NCBI GenBank assembly: GCA_003509825.1
Contig: DOMT01000131.1
Location: 5,514 to 12,842 of the forward strand
Direction: 5' to 3'
DNA from: Coriobacteriia bacterium
GTDB taxonomy: Bacteria; Actinomycetota; Coriobacteriia; Coriobacteriales; UBA8131
DNA: 7,329 nt
Below are positions 1-6,242 of this stretch, piece by piece (the first letter of the stretch is position 1; every line of letters begins with the position of its first letter). The notes below the pieces were generated by a model, which worked only from the letters and a program-made list of their open reading frames with translations, had not been told where the DNA came from and did not search any database. The position numbers and the translations under genes were made by a program.

Positions 1-178
1 CATGGGTTCCGGTAAAGGTAACCCCGAGGAATGGGTAGCTGTGGTTAAGCCCGGACGCATCATGTTCGAGATCGCCGATGTCGAAGACGAAGTGGCCAAA
101 GAGGCGCTGCGCCTTGCTATCCAGAAGCTTCCGATCAAATGTAAGGTTGTCTCCCGTGTTGTAGAGGGGGAGGAATAG
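1..178 (+). CDS. rplP: 50S ribosomal protein L16, C-terminal part (truncated by the window edge)
   Basis: Only the last 58 codons are visible. The reading frame enters from the left edge (first full codon at base 2) and ends with TAG at 176-178. L16 sits in the large subunit near the tRNA-binding and peptidyl-transferase region. The visible part opens with the conserved L16 stretch [19 protein letters not shown] and continues with [18 protein letters not shown], the usual family C-terminal half. The ATG at base 2 is an internal methionine of that motif and not the start. The stop directly abuts the rpmC ATG, and the last codons carry the rpmC SD (purine-rich GAGGGGGAGG at about 164-173), so the two genes are probably translationally coupled. 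Nothing looks damaged. Identity is very likely, based on the motif and on the rplP-rpmC-rpsQ order. Confidence 0.96.
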   Translation, partial: MGSGKGNPEEWVAVVKPGRIMFEIADVEDEVAKEALRLAIQKLPIKCKVVSRVVEGEE

Positions 179-391
179 ATGAAAGCTACAGAAATTCGCG
201 GACTCAGTAACGACGATTTACAGGTAAAGCTTAAAGAAGGGCGCGCCGAGCTTTTCAACCTGCGTTTCCAGATGGCCACCAGCCAGCTGGATAACACCGC
301 CCGCATCAAGATTGTAAAGAAAGACATCGCACGTCTCTTAACCGAAATCCGTGCCCGTCAGGAGAGCGTCGTCACCGACGCTTCGAACTGA
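179..391 (+). CDS. rpmC: 50S ribosomal protein L29
   Basis: This is a 70-residue protein of the usual L29 length. L29 is a small helical protein at the polypeptide exit tunnel rim, next to L23, near the docking area for trigger factor and SRP. Family hallmarks are [16 protein letters not shown] (about residues 24-39) and [16 protein letters not shown] (about 42-57), forming the two long helices. The ATG follows the rplP stop with no intervening base, and a strong SD lies inside the end of rplP. The tail after residue 60 is short, polar and not conserved. It is the last gene of the S10-type block, and here it runs straight on into rpsQ after 17 bp. Confidence 0.97.
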   Translation: MKATEIRGLSNDDLQVKLKEGRAELFNLRFQMATSQLDNTARIKIVKKDIARLLTEIRARQESVVTDASN

Positions 392-408
392 GAAGGTGAA
401 ACGAGTAA

Positions 409-669
409 ATGACTGAAGAACGTAACAAACGGAAGGTGCGTCAGGGTGTAGTGGTGTCTGCCGCTAACGACAAAACCTGCGTCGTAGAGGTCAAGGAGCG
501 CAAGCCGCACCCCATCTACGGCAAAATGATGACCCGTACCAAGAAATTCCACGCCCATGACGAGGCCAACGCGGCCGGTTTGGGCGATACCGTGACCATC
601 ATGGAGACACGCCCTCTGTCCAAGCTTAAGAGATGGTATCTCCTCGACATCGTCGAAAAGGCGAAGTAG
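409..669 (+). CDS. rpsQ: 30S ribosomal protein S17
   Basis: S17 has 86 residues, a normal bacterial length, and is a primary 16S rRNA binder with an OB-fold. Visible landmarks are [10 protein letters not shown] at the N-terminus (about 8-17), HPIYGKMM (34-41), KKFHAHDE (45-52) and the S17 signature [18 protein letters not shown] (about 59-76). The ATG at 409 is preceded by a moderate SD (AAGGTGA, about 393-399) just after the rpmC stop. Its own stop TAG (667-669) is embedded in TAGGAAGGGG, the SD of rplN, so termination and re-initiation are likely coupled. No anomalies were seen. Confidence 0.97.
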   Translation: MTEERNKRKVRQGVVVSAANDKTCVVEVKERKPHPIYGKMMTRTKKFHAHDEANAAGLGDTVTIMETRPLSKLKRWYLLDIVEKAK

Positions 670-685
670 GAAGGGGATATAGGCT

Positions 686-1054
686 ATGATTCAGACAGAA
701 AGCATGCTCAACGTTGCCGACAACTCCGGTGCCCGCCGTGTGCAGTGCATCAAGGTTTTAGGTGGCTCCAAGCGTCGTTATGCCGGGCTCGGCGACGTTA
801 TCATCTGCGCGGTCAAAGAGGCCACGCCCAACGGTAACGTCAAAAAGGGCGAGGTCGTGCGTTGCGTCATCGTGCGCGTGAAAAAAGAAGTCCGTCGCAA
901 GGACGGCAGTTACATCAAGTTCGACCAAAACGCGGCGGTCGTCATCGATAACAACGGTGCCCCGAGAGGAACCCGTATCTTCGGCCCCGTCGCTCGCGAG
1001 CTCCGCGATAAGCGTTACATGAAGATCGTTTCGCTTGCGCCCGAGACGCTTTAG
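686..1054 (+). CDS. rplN: 50S ribosomal protein L14
   Basis: L14 has 122 residues, the standard length. It lies at the subunit interface, forms intersubunit bridges with 16S rRNA and contacts L19. The N-terminus [17 protein letters not shown] is the canonical L14 start, which favours the ATG at 686 over the in-frame ATG at residue 7. The family signature falls around residues 60-87 ([20 protein letters not shown]), followed by [14 protein letters not shown] (94-107). An SD (AGGAAGGGG) overlaps the rpsQ stop. The stop TAG (1052-1054) lies inside the AGGAGG SD of rplX. The wording of this protein is one of the reasons for suspecting Coriobacteriia. Confidence 0.98.
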   Translation: MIQTESMLNVADNSGARRVQCIKVLGGSKRRYAGLGDVIICAVKEATPNGNVKKGEVVRCVIVRVKKEVRRKDGSYIKFDQNAAVVIDNNGAPRGTRIFGPVARELRDKRYMKIVSLAPETL

Positions 1055-1058
1055 GAGG
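1053..1058 (+). promoter_or_regulatory. Ribosome binding site of rplX, fused to the rplN stop codon
   Basis: A perfect AGGAGG begins within the TAG stop of rplN and lies 10 bases before the ATG at 1069. It lies 19 bases before the next in-frame ATG at 1078, so it decides in favour of 1069 as the rplX start. A ribosome terminating rplN would sit on this site. Confidence 0.85.
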
Positions 1059-1068
1059 AACGGTATCA

Positions 1069-1386
1069 ATGAATAAGATGAGAATCCGCAAAGGTGACAC
1101 CGTAACGGTGATCAGCGGTAAGGACAAAGGAAAGACCAGCTCGGTCATGCGTGCCATCCCCGAGAGCCGCAAGGTCGTTGTGGAAAAGGTCGGTGTGGTC
1201 AAAAAGGCTCAGCGCCCCACCCGCGACAACCCCTCCGGCGGCATCATGAGCATCGAGAAGCCGATCCACGTCTCCACCGTGATGCTTGTTTGCCCCAAGT
1301 GCAACAAACCCACGCGCGTAAACGTCAAGGGTAAGGGCAAAGACAAGGTCAGAGTTTGCAAGAAGTGCGGGAAGGACATAGATTAA
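1069..1386 (+). CDS. rplX: 50S ribosomal protein L24, with four C-terminal cysteines
   Basis: L24 has 105 residues and is an assembly-initiator protein that binds the 5' part of 23S rRNA and sits near the tunnel exit. The KOW motif is at about residues 5-30 ([18 protein letters not shown]), followed by [34 protein letters not shown] and the KVRVCKKCG end typical of the family. Two CxxC pairs, C75/C78 and C97/C100, are arranged like a zinc ribbon. Many L24 proteins keep this motif while others, such as that of Bacillus subtilis, have lost it. The start at 1069 is set by the SD 10 bases upstream. rplE begins one base after the TAA stop. Confidence 0.97.
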   Translation: MNKMRIRKGDTVTVISGKDKGKTSSVMRAIPESRKVVVEKVGVVKKAQRPTRDNPSGGIMSIEKPIHVSTVMLVCPKCNKPTRVNVKGKGKDKVRVCKKCGKDID

Positions 1387-1387
1387 T

Positions 1388-1933
1388 ATGACCGCAAGGC
1401 TTAAGGAAAAATACAAGGCAGAGATCATGCCCAAGCTCGAAAAAGAGCTGGAGATCAAAAACGTCCACCGGATTCCGACGCTCGAGAAGATCGTCGTGAA
1501 CATGGGTGTGGGCTCGGCGGTAGGCGACAGCAAGCAGCTCGACGCCGCCGTTGCCGACCTGCGTGCCATCACCGGCCAACAGCCCAAGATCTGCCGTGCC
1601 AAGAAATCCATCGCCAGCTTCAAGCTGCGTACCGGCATGGCCATCGGTGCCAAGGTTACTCTGCGTGGCGAGCGTATGTGGGAGTTCCTCGACAGACTGC
1701 TGTCGACGGCGATCCCCCGTGTGCGCGACTTCCGTGGCATCCCCACGACCTCGTTCGACGGCCGTGGCAACTACTCACTCGGCGTTACCGAGCAGCTGAT
1801 ATTCACCGAGATCGATTACGACAAGATCGACCGTACCCGCGGTATGGACATCACCTTCGTCACATCGACAGATAGCGATGCGGAAGCTCTCGCGCTGTTT
1901 ACGGCATTGGGCTTTCCGTTCAAGCGGAACTAA
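1388..1933 (+). CDS. rplE: 50S ribosomal protein L5
   Basis: L5 has 181 residues, the usual bacterial size. It binds 5S rRNA together with L18 in the central protuberance and contacts P-site tRNA. Landmarks are [11 protein letters not shown] (32-42), the L5 signature [19 protein letters not shown] (58-76), RDFRG (113-117), [17 protein letters not shown] (123-139) and [17 protein letters not shown] (151-167). The ATG at 1388 lies one base after the rplX stop. The SD (GGGAAGG, 1369-1374) sits inside the end of rplX, about 12 bases away, so coupling to rplX probably assists initiation. The gene ends in two consecutive in-frame stops, TAA TAG (1931-1936). Confidence 0.98.
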   Translation: MTARLKEKYKAEIMPKLEKELEIKNVHRIPTLEKIVVNMGVGSAVGDSKQLDAAVADLRAITGQQPKICRAKKSIASFKLRTGMAIGAKVTLRGERMWEFLDRLLSTAIPRVRDFRGIPTTSFDGRGNYSLGVTEQLIFTEIDYDKIDRTRGMDITFVTSTDSDAEALALFTALGFPFKRN

Positions 1934-1949
1934 TAGAAAGAGTAGATTT

Positions 1950-2135
1950 ATGGCTAAGAAATCGATGATCGCCAAAGGCAAGCGAGATGCCAAATTCTCA
2001 ACCAGGCAGCACAACCGCTGCACCCGCTGTGGTCGTCCGAGGGCATACTACCGTCAGTTCGGACTGTGCAGGGTCTGCTTGAGGGAACTCGCGAGCAGAG
2101 GCGAACTCCCCGGAGTTCGTAAGGCAAGCTGGTAA
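1950..2135 (+). CDS. rpsZ: 30S ribosomal protein S14, zinc-binding type Z
   Basis: This is the short 61-residue form of S14, a protein of the small-subunit head. The ligands are C24, C27, C40 and C43 ([20 protein letters not shown]), followed by the family C-terminus [17 protein letters not shown]. The same frame is open upstream to an ATG at 1878, but that would overlap rplE. The [10 protein letters not shown]-terminus and the 61-residue size typical of type Z place the start at 1950. The SD is weak and purine-rich (AGAAAGAG, about 1936-1943). It is also called rpsN or rpsN1. It lies between rplE and rpsH, the standard spc position, and is followed by an unusually wide 107-bp gap. Confidence 0.97.
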   Translation: MAKKSMIAKGKRDAKFSTRQHNRCTRCGRPRAYYRQFGLCRVCLRELASRGELPGVRKASW

Positions 2136-2242
2136 TTTACCGGTAACGATCCGGGAAGCCCCGATCTGCAAGGCGTTGTCATCATGGGTGGCAGTGAACC
2201 AACGGAGAGGGCTCATCTACAGGAATCATAGGAGGTTCAAAC
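2136..2242 (+). promoter_or_regulatory. Structured rpsZ-rpsH spacer, possible rpsH leader
   Basis: This is the widest gap among the ribosomal-protein genes here; most junctions are 0-18 bp. It contains an imperfect hairpin in which 2174-2181 pairs with 2195-2204, eight base pairs with a two-base AC bulge on the 3' side. A 6-bp pairing of TGAACC (2195-2200) with GGTTCA (2234-2239) would compete with it and cover the end of the rpsH SD, AGGAGG at 2230-2235. A 15-codon ORF at 2184-2231 ends in a TAG fused to that SD. All of these could arise by chance in about 100 bases. The spc operon of E. coli is autoregulated by S8 at another site, near the rplE start, so a role for S8 here is only an idea. 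No promoter was recognised. Confidence 0.3.
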
Positions 2243-2641
2243 ATGTCAATGACAGACCCCATAGCAGATATGCTCACGCGTGTGCGTAACGCTAATTCTG
2301 CCGGCAAAGAGAAGGTAATGATCCCCACGAGCAAGAAGCTCGTGGAAATTGCCCGTATCCTCAAAGAGGAGGGCTTTATAGTCGACTATGAGGTGGTGGA
2401 GGCTCAGCCGGTAGGTGAGCTGATCGTCACTTTGAAATACGGTCCCAAGAAAGAAAAGACCATCCGCGGCCTGAAGCGTATCTCCAAGCCCGGACTGCGT
2501 GTCTACGCCGGCAAAGATGAGCTGCCGCGCGTTCTCGGCGGACTCGGTACTGCGGTAATATCCACTTCCAAAGGCGTAATGACCGACCGTGATGCCCGTC
2601 AAGCGGGCGTTGGCGGCGAAGTCATCGCCTACGTCTGGTAG
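2243..2641 (+). CDS. rpsH: 30S ribosomal protein S8
   Basis: S8 has 132 residues, the standard length. It is a primary binder of the 16S rRNA central domain and, in E. coli, the translational repressor of the spc operon. Landmarks are [16 protein letters not shown] near the N-terminus, SKPGLRVY (81-88) and the S8 signature [18 protein letters not shown] (107-124), ending in [10 protein letters not shown] perfect SD AGGAGG (2230-2235) lies 7 bases before the ATG at 2243. The second ATG two codons later is also possible, but the [10 protein letters not shown] form matches the family's usual [10 protein letters not shown]. The stop TAG is followed at once by GAGGAAGGGG, the SD of rplF. Confidence 0.98.
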   Translation: MSMTDPIADMLTRVRNANSAGKEKVMIPTSKKLVEIARILKEEGFIVDYEVVEAQPVGELIVTLKYGPKKEKTIRGLKRISKPGLRVYAGKDELPRVLGGLGTAVISTSKGVMTDRDARQAGVGGEVIAYVW

Positions 2642-2659
2642 AGGAAGGGGCTTAAGAAA

Positions 2660-3199
2660 ATGTCTCGTATTGGTAAACAACCCATCAACATCCCCGCTGG
2701 TGTTGAAGTTACAATCGAAGGGCTGACCGTCAAGGTCAAAGGCCCCAAAGGCGAGCTCGAGCAGACCACCACGGATTACGTGTCGGTGTCGCAGGTCGAG
2801 GCCCAGCTGATCGTTCAGCGCAAGGACGACACCCGCGAGGCCCGTTCCTACCAGGGCCTGTATCGCACGCTGATCAACAACATGGTCGTCGGCGTGAGCG
2901 AGGGCTTCTCCAAGAAGCTCGAGATCCAAGGCGTCGGTTACCGTGCCGCTCTCAAAGGCTCTGACCTCGAGATGCAGCTCGGTTATTCGCACCCCGTTTT
3001 GGTCAAGGCCGATCCCGGCATCACCTTCGAGGTACCGGCTCCCACCCAGATCACCGTTTCCGGCATCGACAAGCAAAAGGTCGGTCAGGTTGCGGCGGAC
3101 ATCCGCAAGTGGCGCAAACCCGAGCCGTACAAGGGCAAGGGTATCCGCTACGAGGGCGAGTACGTAAGACGCAAGCTCGGCAAGGCAGCCGGTGCCTAA
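2660..3199 (+). CDS. rplF: 50S ribosomal protein L6
   Basis: L6 has 179 residues, the usual length, and two related alpha/beta domains. It binds 23S rRNA near the factor-binding centre and the sarcin-ricin loop. Landmarks are MSRIGKQPI at the start, [18 protein letters not shown] (66-83), the domain-linking GVGYRA (91-96), LGYSHPV (107-113) and the L6 signature [14 protein letters not shown] (154-167). The ATG at 2660 has a strong SD (AGGAAGGGG, 2642-2650) nine bases upstream. Two in-frame stops in a row, TAA TAA (3197-3202), close the gene before a 76-bp spacer, the second widest among the ribosomal genes here. Confidence 0.98.
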   Translation: MSRIGKQPINIPAGVEVTIEGLTVKVKGPKGELEQTTTDYVSVSQVEAQLIVQRKDDTREARSYQGLYRTLINNMVVGVSEGFSKKLEIQGVGYRAALKGSDLEMQLGYSHPVLVKADPGITFEVPAPTQITVSGIDKQKVGQVAADIRKWRKPEPYKGKGIRYEGEYVRRKLGKAAGA

Positions 3200-3215
3200 T
3201 AAGAGATAATTTGAG

Positions 3216-3255
3216 CCGAGCTGACCCACAAGCGCCAAACGCAGTGAGCAGCCGG
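3216..3255 (+). promoter_or_regulatory. Irregular hairpin between rplF and rplR
   Basis: The 76-bp rplF-rplR spacer folds by eye into an irregular stem. CCG (3216-3218) pairs with CGG (3253-3255). GCTG (3220-3223) pairs with CAGC (3249-3252), leaving A3219 bulged. CAC (3227-3229) pairs with GTG (3244-3246) and GCG (3232-3234) with CGC (3240-3242), around a CCAAA loop. That makes 13 Watson-Crick pairs broken by small internal loops. No U-tract follows, so it is not an intrinsic terminator. It lies upstream of the rplR SD (GGAG, 3263-3266). It could be a protein-binding or processing site, or chance. No fold energy was computed. Confidence 0.35.
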
Positions 3256-3275
3256 GGAAATCGGAGTTACTTTAA

Positions 3276-3644
3276 ATGGACAAGCAACAGACAAAGACAG
3301 CGAATCTCAAGCGTAGGCAACGGCGTGTACGTGGCAAGATCAGCGGCACGGCCGAGGTACCCCGTCTCAGGGTTACCCGTTCCAACGCCAACATCTATGC
3401 TCAGATCATCGACGATGTCGCCCAAAAGACCCTGGTGTCGGCTTCCTCGCTCGATGCCGAGTTCAAGAAGCAGGATAAGAACGGTGCCGCCGTCGATGGT
3501 GCCGAACTCGTCGGCGAGTTGGTGGGCAAGCGTGCGCTCGATGCAAAGATCGAAACCGTGGTCTTCGATCGCGGTGGACGCATTTTCCACGGCAGAGTCA
3601 AGGCTCTGGCAGATGGTGCCCGTAAATCCGGGCTGAAGTTCTAG
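3276..3644 (+). CDS. rplR: 50S ribosomal protein L18
   Basis: L18 has 122 residues, a normal length. It binds 5S rRNA, with L5, in the central protuberance. Landmarks are [19 protein letters not shown] (13-31), [15 protein letters not shown] (33-47), TLVSASS (52-58), FDRGG (97-101) and the canonical C-terminus [18 protein letters not shown] (105-122). The basic N-terminal tail is typical. A modest SD (GGAG, 3263-3266) lies nine bases before the ATG. The stop TAG (3642-3644) is part of TAGGAAGG, the SD of rpsE. Confidence 0.98.
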   Translation: MDKQQTKTANLKRRQRRVRGKISGTAEVPRLRVTRSNANIYAQIIDDVAQKTLVSASSLDAEFKKQDKNGAAVDGAELVGELVGKRALDAKIETVVFDRGGRIFHGRVKALADGARKSGLKF

Positions 3645-3660
3645 GAAGGTTGGTTTATAG

Positions 3661-4176
3661 ATGGCAAAAGTAAAAGCACCCGTAGCCGAGCTGCAGGAAA
3701 AGGTTGTCTATATCAACCGCGTTTCCAAGGTCGTCAAGGGCGGCCGTCGCTTCGCGCTCACCGCATTGGTGGTCGTCGGAGACGGTGAAGGCAGAGTCGG
3801 CGTGGGTATGGGTAAAAGTGCCGAAGTGCCCATCGCCATTAAAAAGGGCGTCGAAGATGCCAAGAAGAACATGTTCACGGTTCCCCTCACCGAGGAAGGC
3901 ACCCTTCCCCATGAGGTAATCGGTGTATTCGGTGCAGGTAAGGTGCTGCTCAAGCCCGCCACCCCGGGTACCGGTGTTATCGCTGGCGGTCCGGCCCGTG
4001 CGCTGCTCGAGCTGGCCGGTGTGAAGAACGTACTTTCGAAGTCGCTCGGCACCAACAACGCGATGAACATCGTCAAGGCGGCGGCCGAGGGTCTCAAAGA
4101 GCTCTCCAGCCCCGGCGAGGTTGCCAAACGTCGCGACACCACCGTAGCCAAGATCTACGGCTGGAAGGAGAAATAA
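3661..4176 (+). CDS. rpsE: 30S ribosomal protein S5
   Basis: S5 has 171 residues and takes part in decoding accuracy at the mRNA entry side of the small subunit. The N-terminal double-stranded-RNA-binding-like domain carries the S5 signature [18 protein letters not shown] (27-44), continuing [17 protein letters not shown] (44-60). The C-terminal domain has [18 protein letters not shown] (96-113) and [12 protein letters not shown] (129-140). The loop VKGGRR (25-30), whose equivalent changes in spectinomycin-resistant mutants of other bacteria, looks wild type. The SD AGGAAGG (3643-3649) overlaps the rplR stop. The last codons contain AAGGAG, the SD of rpmD. Confidence 0.98.
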   Translation: MAKVKAPVAELQEKVVYINRVSKVVKGGRRFALTALVVVGDGEGRVGVGMGKSAEVPIAIKKGVEDAKKNMFTVPLTEEGTLPHEVIGVFGAGKVLLKPATPGTGVIAGGPARALLELAGVKNVLSKSLGTNNAMNIVKAAAEGLKELSSPGEVAKRRDTTVAKIYGWKEK

Positions 4177-4179
4177 GTC

Positions 4180-4377
4180 ATGCCTAAGGTTGAAAGCAAA
4201 AAGACCCTTAAGGTCACCCAGGTCAAGTCGACCATCGGCTGCCCCGCAGACCAGATCAAGACCATAAAGGCTCTGGGACTGGGCAAGATAAACCGCACCG
4301 TGGAGCAGGTCGACAATCCGGCCGTTCGTGGTATGATTTTCAAGATCAAACATTTGGTGAAAGTCGAGGAGATATAA
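4180..4377 (+). CDS. rpmD: 50S ribosomal protein L30
   Basis: L30 has 65 residues, slightly longer than the usual 58-60 because of a short N-terminal extension (MPKVESKK) before the conserved [13 protein letters not shown] (10-22). It continues with [18 protein letters not shown] (26-43) and the [16 protein letters not shown] end. L30 is a small 23S rRNA-binding protein of the large subunit that many bacterial lineages lack. The ATG is three bases after the rpsE stop, with the SD AAGGAG (4165-4170) nine bases upstream inside rpsE. The stop TAA directly abuts the rplO ATG. Confidence 0.96.
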   Translation: MPKVESKKTLKVTQVKSTIGCPADQIKTIKALGLGKINRTVEQVDNPAVRGMIFKIKHLVKVEEI

Positions 4378-4827
4378 ATGCAGTTACATGATCTGGCTCC
4401 GGCCCCCGGTTCCACCAGGGATCGTAAGCGTAAGGGTCGCGGACACGGCTCGGGCCTCGGCAAGACCGCCGGTCGTGGTTACAACGGACAGAAGTCCCGC
4501 GCCGGTGGCGCCAAGACCAACGGCTTCGAGGGTGGACAAACTCCGCTCGCGCGTCGTTTGCCCAAGTTGCCGGGCTTTAGAAACATCAATCGTGTCGAGT
4601 ATGTGCCGGTAAACGTCGGTCGCCTCGATGTGGTATTCGCCGACGGTGACGTCGTCGACGGCGAGGCTTTGGTGGCCAAGGGTGTCATCAAAAAAGCCGA
4701 TGCCTTGGTAAAGGTTTTGGGAGATGGGGAACTGACCAAAAAGCTTACCGTAAAGGTAGATAAAGTATCGGGGAGTGCGGTAGCGAAGATCGAGGCCGCA
4801 GGTGGAAAGGTGGAGGCGCCTTGCTAA
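4378..4827 (+). CDS. rplO: 50S ribosomal protein L15
   Basis: L15 has 149 residues, the usual size. Its extended basic N-terminal arm reaches into 23S rRNA. Landmarks are MQLHDLAPAPGS at the start, the glycine- and arginine-rich GRGHGSGLGKTAGRGYNGQ (20-38), FEGGQTPLARRLPK (50-63), and the family signature in the C-terminal third, including VKVLGDGELTKKLTVK (111-126) and IEAAGGKVE (138-146). The ATG follows the rpmD stop with no gap, with the SD GAGGAG (4366-4371) inside rpmD. Its last two sense codons and stop (4821-4827) overlap the start of secY, so translation of the two is probably coupled. Confidence 0.98.
   Translation: MQLHDLAPAPGSTRDRKRKGRGHGSGLGKTAGRGYNGQKSRAGGAKTNGFEGGQTPLARRLPKLPGFRNINRVEYVPVNVGRLDVVFADGDVVDGEALVAKGVIKKADALVKVLGDGELTKKLTVKVDKVSGSAVAKIEAAGGKVEAPC
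4808..4823 (+). promoter_or_regulatory. secY ribosome binding site and TTG start inside rplO
   Basis: AGGTGGAGG (4808-4816) lies four bases before TTG (4821-4823), all within the end of rplO. TTG gives MLSAILNAFKVPELRKK, the expected full SecY N-terminus. No ATG or GTG nearby gives an N-terminus of the right length. The SD is good but close, and the start codon is a weak one. The sequence TTGCTAA combines the secY start with the rplO stop over 7 bp. Confidence 0.75.
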
Positions 4828-6089
4828 GCGCAATTTTGAATGCGTTTAAGGTTCCGGAGCTTCGCAAGAAGATATTTTTCACGTTGGCAATCATCGCGCT
4901 GTATCGCCTTGGTTCCTTCGTGCCGGTTCCCGGCATACCCTTAGGGGCTTTAACGGACGCGTTTCAGGCAACGGGTGAGAACACCGCGATGGTGTTTCTC
5001 AACCTGTTTTCCGGAAACGCGCTCGCTAATTTTTCGGTGTTTGCACTCGGCATCATGCCCTACATCACCGCATCCATCATCATGCAGCTGATGCAAGGAG
5101 TCATCCCCTCGCTGCAAAGATGGGCTCGTGAGGGGCAGAGCGGACAAAAGAAGATCACCCAGATCACGCGTTACGTCACGCTGTTTCTCGGCTTGATCAA
5201 CGCCATCGGTTATCTGCTGCTCTTCCAAAGCTCGCAGTTCGGCATCGTGTTGCCGGCCGGGCTCGAGGGCATTACCAGTGTGGTCATCGTCTTTGCGTTG
5301 GTGGCCGGTGTGGCCTTTATCATGTGGATGGGCGAACTGATCACCCAGCGTGGTATCGGTAACGGTATGTCGATCATCATCTTCTCGAGCATCATCGACG
5401 GTGTTCCCTCGGCGATCTTCACATCGTCGGCCACCCAGACGCCCGTGCTCACGGTCGTGATCATCCTCACGGTGCTGGCGGTCATCCCGGGTATCGTGCT
5501 CATCGAGCGTGCCCAACGCCGTATTCCCGTCAACTATGCCAAGCGCATCCAGGGGCGGCGCGTTATGGGTGGAACCTCCACCTACATTCCGCTCAAGGTC
5601 AACGGTGCCGGTGTTATCCCGATCATCTTTGCCAGTGCGCTGCTTTACTTCCCGGCGCAGCTTGCGGCATTCTTCAACGTCGATTGGCTGACTACCGCCG
5701 CCAACGCACTGTCGTCCGGTTGGCTCAACTGGATTCTCAATGCGGTATTGATCGTGTTCTTCTGCTTCTTCTACACCTCCATGGTGTTCAACCCCGACCA
5801 GACTGCCGACAACCTGCGCAAGCAGGGTGGGTTCATCCCCGGCGTGCGTCCCGGGCAAAACACCGTCCAGTACATCAAAAACGTGCTCAACCGCATTACC
5901 TTGCCGGGCGGTATCTATATCGCCGCCATCGCCGTTATTCCGAGCATCCTGTTCTTCTTTATCGGAGACTCGCTGATCACGGCCTTCGGCGGTACATCGA
6001 TCCTCATCATGGTCGGTGTGGCACTCGATACCATGAGCAAGTTGGAGAGTCAGCTGAAGATGCATCACTACGAGGGATTCTTCAAGTAG
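4821..6089 (+). CDS. secY: Protein translocase channel subunit SecY
   Basis: SecY has 422 residues, slightly on the short side of normal, and is the pore of the SecYEG translocon in the cytoplasmic membrane. The expected ten hydrophobic segments can be placed at roughly 17-36, 67-92, 115-136, 150-170, 181-200, 209-229, 263-283, 302-324, 365-382 and 386-404. Family motifs are GIMPYITASIIMQLMQ (77-92), GELITQRGIGNGMSIIIF (171-188), the cytosolic loop IPVNYAKR (235-242) and GGFIPGVRPG (336-345), whose loop contacts SecA and ribosomes in other species. It starts at TTG within rplO. Low expression relative to the ribosomal genes could come from the TTG, but that is inference. It ends at TAG, followed by the 194-bp gap with the palindrome. 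Confidence 0.98.
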   Translation: MLSAILNAFKVPELRKKIFFTLAIIALYRLGSFVPVPGIPLGALTDAFQATGENTAMVFLNLFSGNALANFSVFALGIMPYITASIIMQLMQGVIPSLQRWAREGQSGQKKITQITRYVTLFLGLINAIGYLLLFQSSQFGIVLPAGLEGITSVVIVFALVAGVAFIMWMGELITQRGIGNGMSIIIFSSIIDGVPSAIFTSSATQTPVLTVVIILTVLAVIPGIVLIERAQRRIPVNYAKRIQGRRVMGGTSTYIPLKVNGAGVIPIIFASALLYFPAQLAAFFNVDWLTTAANALSSGWLNWILNAVLIVFFCFFYTSMVFNPDQTADNLRKQGGFIPGVRPGQNTVQYIKNVLNRITLPGGIYIAAIAVIPSILFFFIGDSLITAFGGTSILIMVGVALDTMSKLESQLKMHHYEGFFK

Positions 6090-6100
6090 GGCCGTTCGGA

Positions 6101-6242
6101 GTCCGTGTTTGATTCCTACGCTCGCAAACGATTCACCCGATCCGTTGAGCAGCTGCGGAACTCGCTGCTGCGCAGCTCAAACAGTCCTCGCTCCCGCTCA
6201 ACGGATCGGGCGAATCTGCTCACAAAGGAATCAAACACGGAC
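6101..6242 (+). repeat. 142-bp nested inverted repeat filling the secY-adk gap
   Basis: The outer arms GTCCGTGTTTGATTCCT (6101-6117) and AGGAATCAAACACGGAC (6226-6242) are perfect reverse complements over 17 bp. Inside them, 6130-6150 pairs with 6196-6216 at 20 of 21 positions, the one mismatch being A6135/C6211. At the centre AGCTGCG (6151-6157) pairs with CGCAGCT (6171-6177). That gives 44 base pairs in one branchless structure, with unequal spacers (12 and 9 bases) between outer and inner stems and an 18-base asymmetric stretch (6178-6195) near the apex. No T-run follows on either strand, so it is not a typical intrinsic terminator. No convincing target duplication flanks it. It could be a palindromic mobile element of the MITE or REP kind, or an mRNA processing or stability structure. 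Confidence 0.9.

Noticed and set aside
1066..1770. 234-codon open frame on the - strand opposite rplX and rplE
   Set aside because: Low-complexity translation with no motif; it overlaps two certain ribosomal genes.
1878..1949. N-terminal extension of S14 to an upstream in-frame ATG
   Set aside because: It would overlap the end of rplE and add 24 non-homologous residues to a protein that is 61 residues long in the type-Z family.
2246..3238. 330-codon open frame on the - strand opposite rpsH and rplF
   Set aside because: It covers two certain genes completely, has no homologous feel and no SD in context. It is a shadow.
3109..3275. Open + strand frame through the rplF-rplR spacer, with a possible TTG start at 3211
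   Set aside because: The frame continues as a shadow through rplF and rplR. There is no SD and no conserved sequence.
4950..6068. Long open frame (372 codons) on the - strand opposite secY
   Set aside because: It mirrors secY codon structure. The product is full of charged D, H, E and R residues, has no recognisable domain and overlaps a certain gene. It is a codon-bias shadow.
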